Of a stretch of DNA of 64,000 bases, positions 20,913 to 31,226 are shown one piece after another; position 1 is the stretch's first letter, and every line of letters begins with the position of its first letter. Made by a program: the position numbers and the translations under genes. This DNA is from Lomentospora prolificans (taxonomy: Eukaryota; Ascomycota; Sordariomycetes; Microascales; Microascaceae): contig JARFXM010000006.1 in NCBI GenBank assembly GCA_029532625.1, forward strand, positions 1,798,001 through 1,862,000, given 5' to 3'. Under the pieces are notes generated by a model. It had not been told where the DNA came from. It made no database searches and saw only the letters and a program-made list of their open reading frames with translations.

Positions 20913-23900
20913 TTATCGGCCCCGTCGGAAGATTGACGAGGCAAGGGTAACACCCGCCGCAAAGATCATGAAGCCAGGGAACGCGCTGACGTTTCGTCGA
21001 CCTGTCTGAGCGCCGCTTTCTTCATCTACGTTCTCGGGGCGGTCGGCAATCCTCCGTAGAGGAGGATCTGGCAAGCCATGGACCGTAGCGGGCCTGACGA
21101 TGGGCGTTGAGCGAAACGAACTTGGTGTGCGAGGAGGCGTGCGAGGTCCAAGGAGCGCATCCTGAAGGGAAACCTTGTATTCATCATGGAACCCGAGGAG
21201 ACCGGTGGTGCCGACCGATTGTGCTCGAGAGTGTTGAGGTCTTGAAAACGGAACAGCCGAGACATGTCGATCGTCAACAACTGCAGACGAGCCTCCAAGG
21301 ATAGGGCAAATGTTAAAGATTCCCGATGAGGGGCGCAGCACAAGAGCGGTGCTATAGCGGTAAGTTTGGGGTCGTTGTGGTACCTCAGGAGGCTGAGCCA
21401 CGGTTGCCGGCTCGGCTGGCTTCGGTACCTCCAGAGGTGTCGAGATGGCTTCCGCCACCTGGGCATCGATCGCGGCCTTTTCTTCAGGCTTGTCAGAGAT
21501 GGCGCACTCCGGAGCAGGTCTGAACGCGGTGTCACGGTCACATTGGCCCGCTAGACGCTCGACCTCCTTGCCTTTGGGTTCGGCGGGATCGGCGAGCGCG
21601 GAGTCATAGTGAACATGGTACCACGACTCATCATCTTGCTCTGGCAGACCATCTTGGCTATTATCAATGATCTTGGTGGTTTCGGATTCCGGAACAGAAA
21701 TGCCAAGCACTCGTTCAGTCTTGGTACCAGCCTGGTACAGGCCTCCGACCATCGTGTCTGCAATGGCTAGGCTTACACCAGCAGACACAGGGAGGCTGCG
21801 AGCCGCGGCGCCGACTGCGTACTTGACATCAGTCAAGAGGTTGTTTGGATCCACTAAGTCGCTGCTCTTGGTCGTCTCCGTACCGATCTCGGGGGACCTC
21901 GGATCGACTTGGGTGACTTCAACATCCGCGTCCTTAGACGAGATCTGGTTTTCAGCCGCAGAAGAAGCCGGGATGTCATCTTCATTTACGACTACCTTCT
22001 CATTCACGGACGTTTCGACTTTGTTACACCCATGTGCTGATTCAATTTGTTCCCCGGCCGTAAGAGACTTGTCGGTATCAACTTCATTGAGGGCGATCTC
22101 GCCGTCTTCCAACATCTTCTTTTCGGTGTTCCCGGACTCAGTGCGTTCTTCCACCGTAGGCTGCATTGTCTTCGCCTCCAGAGCCCCTCGGTTGTCGCTC
22201 GAAGTCTTATCAACAACGGGCTCTACAGTATCGTACTGCCTGTCCTGGACCGCTTCAGTGTCGATGTTGGGTTCGCATTGCTTGTCCTCCATAGAAGGCT
22301 GGATTTCCGATTCTCCAAGGCTTACATCGCTTTCCAATTCCTTGATAGGGTACACGGCAATTACCTGGTTATCGCCATCCGGAGTCTTGACATCTACTTC
22401 CTCAGGCTCGACCTCGCTTTCAACGGCGGATGCATTGACTTCAGCACCTTGGGCGACCATGCGGTGGCCCGCCGACACTGGAGCTGCAGCGGCGTCATCC
22501 GTGAGATCGCCTTGTGAGGGTTCAGTGCCGTGCTCTCCAAGCTTACCCTGGTCTTCAGCCATGTCCTGTCCAACCTCCATTTCCCTGGCGACGGCTGGGC
22601 CGCCCTCGGATGTTTCGATGGCAGCGACGATGGTGTCGGCTGAGACCTGGTTCTTGACGGCCTTGATATTCTTGTCCTCGAGCTCGACCAGTGTCTCGAC
22701 AGTGGAAGACGTCTCAGTATCCATATCTTGAGCCACCGTGCGGTCGCTTATCGACATGTCAACTGAGGCATTCACGGCCTCGTCCTGGCCTTGGCCCTCG
22801 GCCGCAGAGATATCCGCGCCAAGTTTAGTCTCTGCTTCTGCCGGAAGCGCTTTTACTACAGCATCCTTAGCAGCCTCCGCGTCATTCCTGGAAGTGTCGG
22901 CAACAACCTCTGCCGCGCCTAGCTCTCTTCCACCATCATGCCACTCAGTAGGCACTTCAGCAGGGAGCTCAACCGGCACCACTGCAGGTAGCTCAACTGG
23001 ACTACCGCTGCTTGCATTGGGAACATAGTCTTGCTCGTCCACGGATGATTCATCATCAGAAGGCGGGTGTTCCACAGGGTTCGCTTCCAACTCTGGGATA
23101 TTCTCATGGGGCGTCTTCTTAACAATGACTCCTTCATGGAATACCTCTGGAGCAATAATTTCTAGCGAATTCCCATAGAGATCGGTGCTGCTTGTGGTCG
23201 AGCTTGAATCATCATCCGTAACTACAGCGGCCTCCTCCGGCACCTCGGCGGTGAGAGTGGATACCTGGTCCCAGGTGGTTTGCGCATCTTCTTCCTCGTT
23301 TTCAGATTGAGTGTCCTTCTCCCCATCAGCCTCTGCTGATGTAGCTAGAATGGCGGCGACGACGAGCCCCGTGGAAGGGATGGCAGGTTCTTCTGCCTCT
23401 TCTTCGGGCTCGAGGGGCTCACACCAATATTCTAGCCACCCTTCGATGATGGCGGGTTCAGGACTGGCCTCCGCATTGTCTTCAGCTTCCTCTACAACTT
23501 CTTCTTCTTTTTCGATCTCCTCTTCGGGTTCGAGAGGTTCACACCAGTACTCGAGCCAACCTTCCAGGATAGGTTCGGGAGCATCCTCCGAGACTTCCTT
23601 GTCGGAAACTTCAGTGTATTCAGATGCTTGTGCCTCTTCGGCCTCAGCGACAGTATTGTCGACGTCACTGCCACGACACCTTGAAATAGAATCGGCATCC
23701 TCCTCGACTTCGGAGTCTAGAGTGATGTCAACAACCCTGATTGGGGTTGGCGTATCAGGAATTTCTGGTTCGATAAGATGACCCCCGAACTTAGCCATGG
23801 GCACTCGTTCGTACTGGTATCCCTTTGAGCTAGCCTCAACGTGCTGATCAAAGGAAGCATAATCACGAACGACGGTCTCGTTGGTATCCTCATCAGCAAT

Positions 23901-25700
23901 GCGGGGCCCACGTCCAGCGAGGTCGCCCATGGCATCAACTCGCCTCAACTCGGCCGGGGTGATGAGAATGCTATCTCGCGGCGTTTCATTGTCTCCGTAG
24001 ATGAGGCTGGGGGTCGATGGCGGGGTCATGTCAACCACCTCATCAGGCTTGTCGGCAGGATCCTTGGCATTAGACTTGGCGGGGAAGGATCGCTCTTGGT
24101 AGAGACTTCCGCCAAGGACACTACATTCGCTTCGAAGACTCACAGCCTTGGGGGTAGCAGTAGCCTTCTCCATGATCGGGGTCGCCCGGTGGCTAGGCGG
24201 AGGTGTGCAGACAGCAGCTGGCTGCGGATATTCGCGCGGCGCCTGCTCAGATGCTATCATGCGAGATGGGCTACCGCGAGGCAGGGCATGGCCCTTCTGG
24301 GTGATGTGCAAGTTTGGAATGCCCTCAGTGTTGTTTGCGAGAGAGCACGTATCCTTGCAGAGCAGGGTAATGTCGTTTTGCATTCGTTCGCGGAGCTTCG
24401 AAATGAGAACATTACCCTCCTGTTCAGGCGTCATCGCAAGTAGCGGGCGTTTATTGTCCAAGTTCTCGCTGGCCACAAGAGTCTTGTCAAGAACAAGGTG
24501 ACCTCTGTGGAATACGGAGAGCGTGATGGCAATCTCGCTTCCTTGAAGGATACTTGCAATGCCGGATCGGACCCGGTCGAGGATGGCCTCGACGGTCCGT
24601 CTTGAGTAGGTCACCGTTGAATCTAGAGCGACGGTGAGGGGGTCGAAGGCATACCACCTAGCAGCACGGAGTTCTAGGACCCTCACCTCGAGCTCGTTGG
24701 TATCTCCGATAGCCTCGTCAGTCATGTTCCTGACACGGCCAAGGGATTCTTCAATTGCTTCGAGGAACTTGAGGCAGTCTTCACCAGTGGGGTGATTGAA
24801 TAAGACCTGCTTGCTGCGTATCCTGTAGTCAAGGTGATCGTGCTCTGGCCCAATGTTGTTCTTGATGCGCAAGCTCATTGATACCGCGTCCTCATCAAGC
24901 CCTGGCCACCTGAAGCCCTTGACGGCTCGTCTCCGAGTATCCAACCCGATCTCCAAGACTTTGGAAGCGGCCGACAACATCTCCTCGCCAAGGGATAGGT
25001 TCAGCGGGGAGCATTGATTGCTGGCAATCCGAACGGTCTTTGAGAATTGTCGAGGTTGACGTGTGGAGCAAGTACTGGTAAAAGACAACTCTAGCTCGTA
25101 GCCAGGAATGAACTCGTACGACTGAGTGCTCTCACGGAAGTTACTCCGGGGTACGCAGGATAGAGCTTCGGGGAAGGACGCAGATACGGCAGTTGCGCGG
25201 GGTTGAGTAGGCGTGTGCTCCTTCACGGGGCTGCTCACCCACTTGAAATTCTCGTCATGGCGAAGGAAGAAGAGGCCAATCATGCGGTCAGTTGCGACGA
25301 TGACATCTCCGGCCTGCTCCATGGTAGGGGGGCTCTTCTGGTAAGACCTAAACACCTTCTCCTTGGTGGGATATGGGGCATTGATAAGCTCAAAAGCGAT
25401 CTCATATCTCATCGGCCGGTCGGCGGCGGGCTCGAGAGCAGAAGGATCTTTCCGCGTGATGAGCTCTTGGGAGCAGTGCTGTACACGCCGCAGGAGGGTG
25501 GTGCAAAGCTCGTGGGTAGCTTCGAAGCTCCGGGATGAATCATAGCACCGGCTGTATTCGATTTTGACAGGGTCGAAAAAACGAACCGATACCCGGACCG
25601 ACATGGGATCGTTGACGAGACGGAAGCGCCTCCGGGTGCCCACGTAGAAATCGGAGGTCGCAAGGGCGGATGCGGCCCGTTCCCTTACGTCCCAAGCCAT
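20913..25700 (-). CDS. Very large acidic protein with C-terminal membrane anchor, unknown function
   Basis: Open frame of 1595 residues from ATG at 25700. I recall similar fungal proteins annotated only as 'Pt repeat family', with no known function. Residues 1-500 are a conserved globular part beginning MAWDVRERAASALATSDFYVG. The middle (about 550-1330) is highly acidic and rich in Glu, Asp, Ser, Thr and Val, and is probably disordered. It holds two copies of GWLEYWCEPLEPEEE 40 residues apart. The end has an Arg-rich stretch and then GFMIFAAGVTLASSIFRRGR, a short hydrophobic helix with basic tail as in tail-anchored proteins. The frame stays open upstream to 25991 without another ATG. The upstream residues GEDWRDPFFKITSQ look coding, so a small first exon, perhaps joined at the acceptor near 25788, is probably missing from this model. 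Confidence 0.75.
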   Translation of the reverse strand: MAWDVRERAASALATSDFYVGTRRRFRLVNDPMSVRVSVRFFDPVKIEYSRCYDSSRSFEATHELCTTLLRRVQHCSQELITRKDPSALEPAADRPMRYEIAFELINAPYPTKEKVFRSYQKSPPTMEQAGDVIVATDRMIGLFFLRHDENFKWVSSPVKEHTPTQPRATAVSASFPEALSCVPRSNFRESTQSYEFIPGYELELSFTSTCSTRQPRQFSKTVRIASNQCSPLNLSLGEEMLSAASKVLEIGLDTRRRAVKGFRWPGLDEDAVSMSLRIKNNIGPEHDHLDYRIRSKQVLFNHPTGEDCLKFLEAIEESLGRVRNMTDEAIGDTNELEVRVLELRAARWYAFDPLTVALDSTVTYSRRTVEAILDRVRSGIASILQGSEIAITLSVFHRGHLVLDKTLVASENLDNKRPLLAMTPEQEGNVLISKLRERMQNDITLLCKDTCSLANNTEGIPNLHITQKGHALPRGSPSRMIASEQAPREYPQPAAVCTPPPSHRATPIMEKATATPKAVSLRSECSVLGGSLYQERSFPAKSNAKDPADKPDEVVDMTPPSTPSLIYGDNETPRDSILITPAELRRVDAMGDLAGRGPRIADEDTNETVVRDYASFDQHVEASSKGYQYERVPMAKFGGHLIEPEIPDTPTPIRVVDITLDSEVEEDADSISRCRGSDVDNTVAEAEEAQASEYTEVSDKEVSEDAPEPILEGWLEYWCEPLEPEEEIEKEEEVVEEAEDNAEASPEPAIIEGWLEYWCEPLEPEEEAEEPAIPSTGLVVAAILATSAEADGEKDTQSENEEEDAQTTWDQVSTLTAEVPEEAAVVTDDDSSSTTSSTDLYGNSLEIIAPEVFHEGVIVKKTPHENIPELEANPVEHPPSDDESSVDEQDYVPNASSGSPVELPAVVPVELPAEVPTEWHDGGRELGAAEVVADTSRNDAEAAKDAVVKALPAEAETKLGADISAAEGQGQDEAVNASVDMSISDRTVAQDMDTETSSTVETLVELEDKNIKAVKNQVSADTIVAAIETSEGGPAVAREMEVGQDMAEDQGKLGEHGTEPSQGDLTDDAAAAPVSAGHRMVAQGAEVNASAVESEVEPEEVDVKTPDGDNQVIAVYPIKELESDVSLGESEIQPSMEDKQCEPNIDTEAVQDRQYDTVEPVVDKTSSDNRGALEAKTMQPTVEERTESGNTEKKMLEDGEIALNEVDTDKSLTAGEQIESAHGCNKVETSVNEKVVVNEDDIPASSAAENQISSKDADVEVTQVDPRSPEIGTETTKSSDLVDPNNLLTDVKYAVGAAARSLPVSAGVSLAIADTMVGGLYQAGTKTERVLGISVPESETTKIIDNSQDGLPEQDDESWYHVHYDSALADPAEPKGKEVERLAGQCDRDTAFRPAPECAISDKPEEKAAIDAQVAEAISTPLEVPKPAEPATVAQPPEVPQRPQTYRYSTALVLRPSSGIFNICPILGGSSAVVDDRHVSAVPFSRPQHSRAQSVGTTGLLGFHDEYKVSLQDALLGPRTPPRTPSSFRSTPIVRPATVHGLPDPPLRRIADRPENVDEESGAQTGRRNVSAFPGFMIFAAGVTLASSIFRRGR
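23397..23441 (-). repeat. Copy B of a duplicated 15-residue coding motif
   Basis: Encodes GWLEYWCEPLEPEEE within the giant acidic protein, the downstream copy of two. It differs from the other copy at 8 of 15 codons, all synonymous. Confidence 0.85.
23517..23561 (-). repeat. Copy A of a duplicated 15-residue coding motif
   Basis: Encodes GWLEYWCEPLEPEEE, preceded by EPILE. The offset between copies is 120 nt (40 residues). The sequence between them is acidic low complexity. Confidence 0.85.
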
Positions 25701-28699
25701 TTGGCGTGCACTGGGATTCTGAGAAGTGATTTTGAAGAAAGGATCTCTCCAGTCCTCGCCAGGGAGGAAAGGTTGCCAAGGGCGTGAGCTGTAAGGTGGA
25801 AAAGGGCGAGAATTTGGGGTAAGTTGTGGGCGGGACTTATAAGCAGCGGTGGTGGGTGTAAGAGAAGGCACAACTGGGAGGGTAACGGTGGGGCATGCAG
25901 CAGGTGGCCCCACGTAGAAAAACCCGCTTTCTACTTCCACTTCCGGGATCAACACTCGACACGAAAAAATGCCCAGAAGAATCAACAACAAGAGGAACAG
26001 AAGGAAAGCGAGTGTTGCGATAGAGTTTGGCGCCAGATTTCTAAAATAGAAGATTGACGAAACAAATAAAAAGGGGGCTCAGGACAGAGATGGAACCCCG
26101 AGGCAAATCAGAGTTATGCAAGGAATTTAAGGGGACGGTCCCGAAACCGAAGTGCCGCCAGCTATCAGGGCGCTTTCAGGCCTCAGTTCGGAGCGCGGGT
26201 GGTTGGGTTATCGGGGAGCTAAGAGCTCTCCGGGGCTTTGTCTGGACAAGGGTTGGCGTGGAGGGGTAAAGCCGCGGTCCTTGGCCGAAAACGAGCCGAA
26301 CGAGAGAAGCAGAAGAGGGGGTCCTTTGAAGATGGCCAGATGCAGAGGGGAATTGAATCCCGAATATATATCGAATGACGACAGATTGGGAGAGACATTC
26401 TTCATTTACAAGTAGGCATCGAATTATATCCGGAAGGGCGAGAGCGAAGTCGACTTAGTCGACCGTCTTCTCATTTTCGTTAGCGGCCCATCAGGCCATT
26501 CGAGTGGTTAACTCGGCGCATACTCCATTCGCCCGTATGAAGAAACTGGGTCGGAATCACCGTAGTGATGGGGCTACCGACCGGCGCGGGCGTGGCTCAA
26601 CATCAACAAATCAACATCAACATACCCATTAGTATCACCAAGCTTGAGGGATCATCATCTGCCAGTTGACGACTAGTCGCAAGCTCTCTGGGCGCCAGAG
26701 AGCGTGCCACATGGAATTCCGTGTGTCCTCCTTCCCCATGATGATGGTCATGGCTTCGCGTGGCCCCAGTGAGGGTGGATGCCAGCCACATACCATGTCC
26801 CCGGCCCAGAGCTTCCACGTCCCTCTTCTCGACATGGAATAGCCGCCTTGCTCTGTCCAGCGGCTCTCGAGATCCCAACCTCGAGCAAGGTAAAGAATTC
26901 TCCACTGCCCAGCGCCAAACCAGTTTAGCTGCCCAAGTCTCATGGCGTGAGTGGCTCCACCAGGATCTTGGTCCTTGCTGGGTCCGCCGACCAAGCGATG
27001 ATGCCCTATCAGAGCCCCCGAGGTCCGCCACCACAGAATGCGAGGTTCCTTTTGGGGAGTTTCAGCTGTTCGGGCCGCGACTCTTACAGGTACCTGAGCC
27101 GGCGAATGGAAAGTGGACGAATTAAAAATCATAGGGCGAGCTTTGTAGCTACGCACAGCTTGAGTCACCGGGGCACCAGCATCAACTGACCGACATTCCA
27201 AATGCTGGATGTCAGAAGAAGAATGCCCTGTGCGTGCCTAACCCTATAATCATCGTTGGCGGCGAGGCAGCGAAGATACAAAGATGTACTTCAGGCACTG
27301 ATTTGATGGAGCCGAAATCCGATAACTAGGCTCAGTCCCATTTTCGATGGAGAAAAGAAAAACCAGAGGAAGATACTTTGAGGGTGGTTTGTTCGTCGTG
27401 GTCAGATTTTACCATGTGCAAGCAGGCAAAGATGGACCTTGAGGACTAACTCTGTATAGCGCTGGCCAGATTTGAACTTCACTAACCGGAACAGGAAATA
27501 CCGCCTCGTTTAAGTGCAGCAGGTTCCTTCTTTCGCCAGCGTAATGGCCCCGCTATAACCAAGAGCACTAGCCAGCTAGCGAATCCACTTGGATTTGGAA
27601 GCCTTCATGTTGACCGACTCTTGAGCGGGTTGGCACCATCACCACCAGTTGTGAGATCAATGCATCATCCCCCCCCCTTTGTATATACATATATAAATAT
27701 ATGTGTGTGTGTCAATTGAGCATTCGTAACCCATCCCTCCATTATTCATTCTGTGGTGCCCTCCGCACGCACATAGACCCCGAATAACTGGGGGGGGGCA
27801 AGCTCCGTAATGTTTCGAATTACGGACGGATAGCGGCCGGGTGGGTGGGCTTTGCAGCATCAGTTGCGTCAAAAACTGCAGGCTGGGGATGCGTTCGTTC
27901 CAACCCGACGCCAGCGAAAATGTAGTCATGAGATGCGCCCTCCAGGCGCTTCCAGCACATGTTGCAGTACGGCTTAACCTGTCCTCCGGGGTCCGTTCCC
28001 TCTCGTCTCTCAGCCTTCCCGGCTTGAAAGATGCCTCCGATTATCTCTGCTTCGCCTGTTCTCCGCCTGTTCTCCCATCATAACCGTCGGTTTGGACGAC
28101 TCTCGTACCCCTGCAGAGCTCCGGTCAAGGCCGCCGGGCCGCCTCCAGCCTCATTCGCCCTGTTGGTCCATATCCGTCAACATGGCTGAGCCCAACCCAA
28201 CCTTCGCAAGGCCCTCAATGTAGTCCCTGGGCTTGCCATTCCCGAGCTTTTGAGCGTCATGAGGAGGCTACACAGTGGGCATGTTACAATCCAGCGTTAC
28301 ATCTCCGTTTGTAGAAGATGGCCAAAGCCGTACCTTTGAGTACAAAAGCTGGGAGTATATTCCCCAAGACTTGTTGCTTGTCGCTTGGAGCATCGCCGCC
28401 GGGCCCCGACCTGCGAGCTCTCGGCACATCGCCGCTCTCTGGTGGGGTCCTTGGTTCTCTGGTATTCCTCTTTTTCCATTTTATGCATGATCTGTTTGTA
28501 AAGTTGAGGGTCGGGGTCGTGAGAGGCAAATTGAACGGACGAGTCACGTATATAACCATAGCAAGCTCAGACTGGCTTGGGGAACTCAAGAAGCCACCAG
28601 TGCCGTTCAACCTCGAGCTTTCTGTGCCCTTTTTTTTTTCGGAAATTCTAAGCAAGAAACTACTCGATTCAGGCGATAGTACCAATATCCTCGACCTCC
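25701..28699. other. Divergent intergenic region, giant acidic protein / small orphan protein
   Basis: The first about 100-190 bp probably include a missed 5' coding exon of the giant protein. Beyond that I see no supported gene in nearly 3 kb. Open frames at 26603-27201 on both strands (up to 188 codons) lack recognisable content. A microsatellite lies at 27671-27712, and a G9 run at about 27791-27799. Confidence 0.5.
27671..27712. repeat. C-run followed by TA/TG-rich microsatellite
   Basis: A run of C is followed by TATATACATATATAAATA and then (TG)5. It is simple-sequence DNA in an intergenic region. Confidence 0.7.
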
Positions 28700-29252
28700 A
28701 TGGCTGGCAATAAGAAAACATCGAAGGAAAAGTCCCAGCGAAATGGTGCCAAGACTGTCGAGTCTGGTGGTGTTGCCCTCGTCATCCGCCCGAAAAAGCC
28801 CACAGTCCAGGAGCTGTGGGCGGATTATTTTAAAAAAGGGGATTTATCCGACTGGCAGAGACTCTGTGGGGATTTGGGCCTGCCTGATAACTTAGCAAGC
28901 AAGACGCAATGTCGAACAGTGAGTCTCTGCCCAATTCACCCCTACCATGCCAATGGCTTCCATCCCCCGAGCCAATCACCCTCGTCTCTTTCCGGTTTCT
29001 CTCGGAGAAGGATATCAAAAAGAGCCAGCTGGGAGTGACGCGGTCACTGACTGCTTCCTTTGATAGGCTCTCCAGACTGTCAACGTGAATATCCATCAAT
29101 TCCTCCAGGCCTCGCAGCGGCCCGAAGGTGTTCGGTTCTTCAAGAGTACCTTTGAGCTTGAAATGTACACTCGGAAGCACAACTACTTCTACCCAAGAAA
29201 AAATCTACCCAAAGGTAGCCCCATACGCGCGTTACTTAGATGCCTGGCTTGA
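28700..29252 (+). CDS. Small fungal orphan-family protein
   Basis: Two exons, 28700-28918 and 29067-29252, with a 148-nt intron (GTGAGT...TAG), give 134 residues. The function is unknown. A Lys-rich N-terminus of about 25 residues is followed by a conserved-looking block: LWADYFKKGDLSDWQRLCGDLG near residues 39-60, then HQFLQ, FFKSTFELEMYTRKH and YFYPRKNLPKGSPIRALLR at the end. This layout, with a short helical block and a terminal YTRKH...FPR...LLR pattern, recalls a group of short uncharacterised ascomycete proteins that occur in several copies per genome. It has no signal peptide, no membrane segment and no metal-binding Cys pattern. It converges with UTP18, 165 bp away. Splicing is needed: the unspliced frame runs into a different C-terminus at 29036-29038. 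Confidence 0.72.
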
Positions 29253-29417
29253 AACAACAGGCGGTGTCGCCGGCGAAGGACGGTTGAGGTTCGAGGAATG
29301 GAGACAGCTCACTTCAAGTGTCGTTATTTGATATCAGTACTTGGGTTGTATCGTTAATTATAGCACTTTTACCATTTTTCTTCCTAAATAAAGACAATAA
29401 CTCGCTCTTACAGTGAA

Positions 29418-31226
29418 TTAATGCCTAATCTCCCACAGTCGAATCTTTCCCGCATCGTTGCCCACCGCAAGCAAATCACCCTTGGTCCCAAAAGCAACAG
29501 ATGTCACACGTCCTAGCGGCGTGTCGGACGTTGGCCAGTTCCTGTATACGGTGCAGCTGGGCAGGTGCGCGAGCCGGAAAGCATCCTTCTGCGGCCGGCT
29601 TGCAAACGCCATTAGCTGGCCGTCCGGGGAGAACGTAATGCACGTAATAGGTGTGACTAGCTGTTCGAAACGCCGTTTCGGTTCAGGCAATTCGTTGATG
29701 TTGACGTCTCCGTTCTCGTCCACTGATTGTAAAAGCTCGGTTCGGTCGTACAAGTTGACGATGCCGGTGTTCGATCCGACCGCGACCCACCTGTCCTCCC
29801 CAATTTGCTCTGGTCCCCTGGCCCCGCCGAGCGCAACCACAATGCCACCGATGCAGCCCTCGTCACGCCAAACTCCCACGAATCGTTTCGTGGCGAGGCT
29901 CCATTCTCCCACGCGGCCAGTCTTGCCCAATATTGTGATGCCTTGTCCGTTTCTCCACCAGGCAAAGTCAGCAATACCACCCCGGCTGTCTAACCTGGCA
30001 CCCGCAATCCATTGGCTTGTGGTAACGCTGAGGATATTGACAACGCCACCTCCCTTGCGTGTAGAGCCGATAATACCTACGTACTGACCGCAGGGACTCA
30101 GTCTGAAATGTTCCATCGTCTTATGCTCGAGCCTGTGACCTTGTACCCGAGAGATTTTTTGGACTTGGCCCGTTTCAAGATCCCAGGTGTGGAACCACTT
30201 CCGGCGGCCAGAGAACACAATCTTGTCGCCGTATGGAAGACGGAACTCCGACCGCCGGATGTCAACATTTTTGGCCTGAACAGAGGTGAGCTTTGGATTG
30301 GGCGTAGGATGTGCGGTCGCGTCGAGGTGGTGTAGGAAGAGTAATGAAGAAGGGCCTGAAGATAGAAGGATAGGGAACTTGGGGTGAAAAGAAATGGTGG
30401 TAACGGGGCCTTGATGTTTGTCTGGAATATCCCTTGTTCGTTGTATGTCGATAACTTCGGGCTTGAGGCGTCTAGACTTGGCGTTACCTAGGCGCGATAG
30501 CTGAGCGGCATCTCTGAGGAACTCATTCAGGGGCTGCGCGGTAATATCGTCGTCGTCTTCTTCCGCGCTAAGACCAGAGGAAGATTCACTGGATTCTGAA
30601 TACCGTCTCCTACGCTTGCTGCGATGTCCCTGAGCTTCTTGAGCCCACTTCGGAAGCGGATTCAAGGTGAGGTACTGCTTCCTTAACCTTTCTGTGTAGT
30701 CTTTTCCTGATACGACATCTTCCCCCTCCGCGATCCTGAGTTTTCGAAGTCGTGAGGCGGTCGCGAGGGAGACGGCCAATCTGTCGTCGTCGCTATCTTC
30801 CCAAGCAGGCGCATCGATCGCCTCCGAGCCTACCTTAGCATCTGAAGACTTCATGTCTGCCTTTACTATCGCATCGGAGGGTCGACCAGTATCAATCATG
30901 AAGAGATCGGAGTCTTGTAGGGCTTCGTGATCGAGGGAACTCTCACGGTTCCCACTGACTAGTTGTAAGTCCTTGCCCGCCTGGAGGTCCTCCAACTCTG
31001 CCAACACATCCCTTTCAAACAACCGTTTCCGGAAGCTTTCGGCATTTCCTAGGACGAGTTGCTCTAGTTCCTCTTCCTCAGCATCCTTTTCGGCAAGGAG
31101 GGTTGTTGGCCGCTCCGCTTCCTCGTCGGACCCGTCTGTTTCCTCGAATTCAAGGTCGTCATCTTCAGATTCAGAAGAGAAGAATCTCTGGGGGTAATCC
31201 CCCCTTTCCTTTTGCTTCGTCGACAT
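29418..31226 (-). CDS. UTP18: U3 snoRNP / SSU processome WD40 protein UTP18
   Basis: Intronless, 602 residues from ATG at 31226. The N-terminal third is acidic and Ser-rich (SSESEDDDLEFEETDGSDEE). It is followed by the UTP18 signature TERLRKQYLTLNPLPKWAQ and a Lys/Arg patch (RSKRRRRYSES). A WD40 propeller from about residue 290 to the end closes with GDLLAVGNDAGKIRLWEIRH. UTP18 is a UTPB subunit acting in 18S pre-rRNA processing in the nucleolus, and its N-terminus recruits the exosome cofactor Mtr4 in yeast. I cannot confirm the arch-interaction motif here. The frame stays open 76 codons further upstream with in-frame ATGs at 31442 and 31430. The conserved part begins at 31226, so that start is chosen. 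It is head to head with the WD40-cyclophilin gene. Confidence 0.92.
   Translation of the reverse strand: MSTKQKERGDYPQRFFSSESEDDDLEFEETDGSDEEAERPTTLLAEKDAEEEELEQLVLGNAESFRKRLFERDVLAELEDLQAGKDLQLVSGNRESSLDHEALQDSDLFMIDTGRPSDAIVKADMKSSDAKVGSEAIDAPAWEDSDDDRLAVSLATASRLRKLRIAEGEDVVSGKDYTERLRKQYLTLNPLPKWAQEAQGHRSKRRRRYSESSESSSGLSAEEDDDDITAQPLNEFLRDAAQLSRLGNAKSRRLKPEVIDIQRTRDIPDKHQGPVTTISFHPKFPILLSSGPSSLLFLHHLDATAHPTPNPKLTSVQAKNVDIRRSEFRLPYGDKIVFSGRRKWFHTWDLETGQVQKISRVQGHRLEHKTMEHFRLSPCGQYVGIIGSTRKGGGVVNILSVTTSQWIAGARLDSRGGIADFAWWRNGQGITILGKTGRVGEWSLATKRFVGVWRDEGCIGGIVVALGGARGPEQIGEDRWVAVGSNTGIVNLYDRTELLQSVDENGDVNINELPEPKRRFEQLVTPITCITFSPDGQLMAFASRPQKDAFRLAHLPSCTVYRNWPTSDTPLGRVTSVAFGTKGDLLAVGNDAGKIRLWEIRH

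Noticed and set aside
21667..22731. 354-codon plus-strand frame antisense to the giant acidic protein
   Set aside because: It is Ser/Thr-rich because it mirrors Glu/Asp/Ala-rich codons on the other strand. No start context, domain or splice support.
26603..27201. Overlapping open frames on both strands (up to 188 codons) in the 26-28 kb gap
   Set aside because: Unlike any family I know, Trp/Arg-rich composition and no splice or start support. Left as intergenic.
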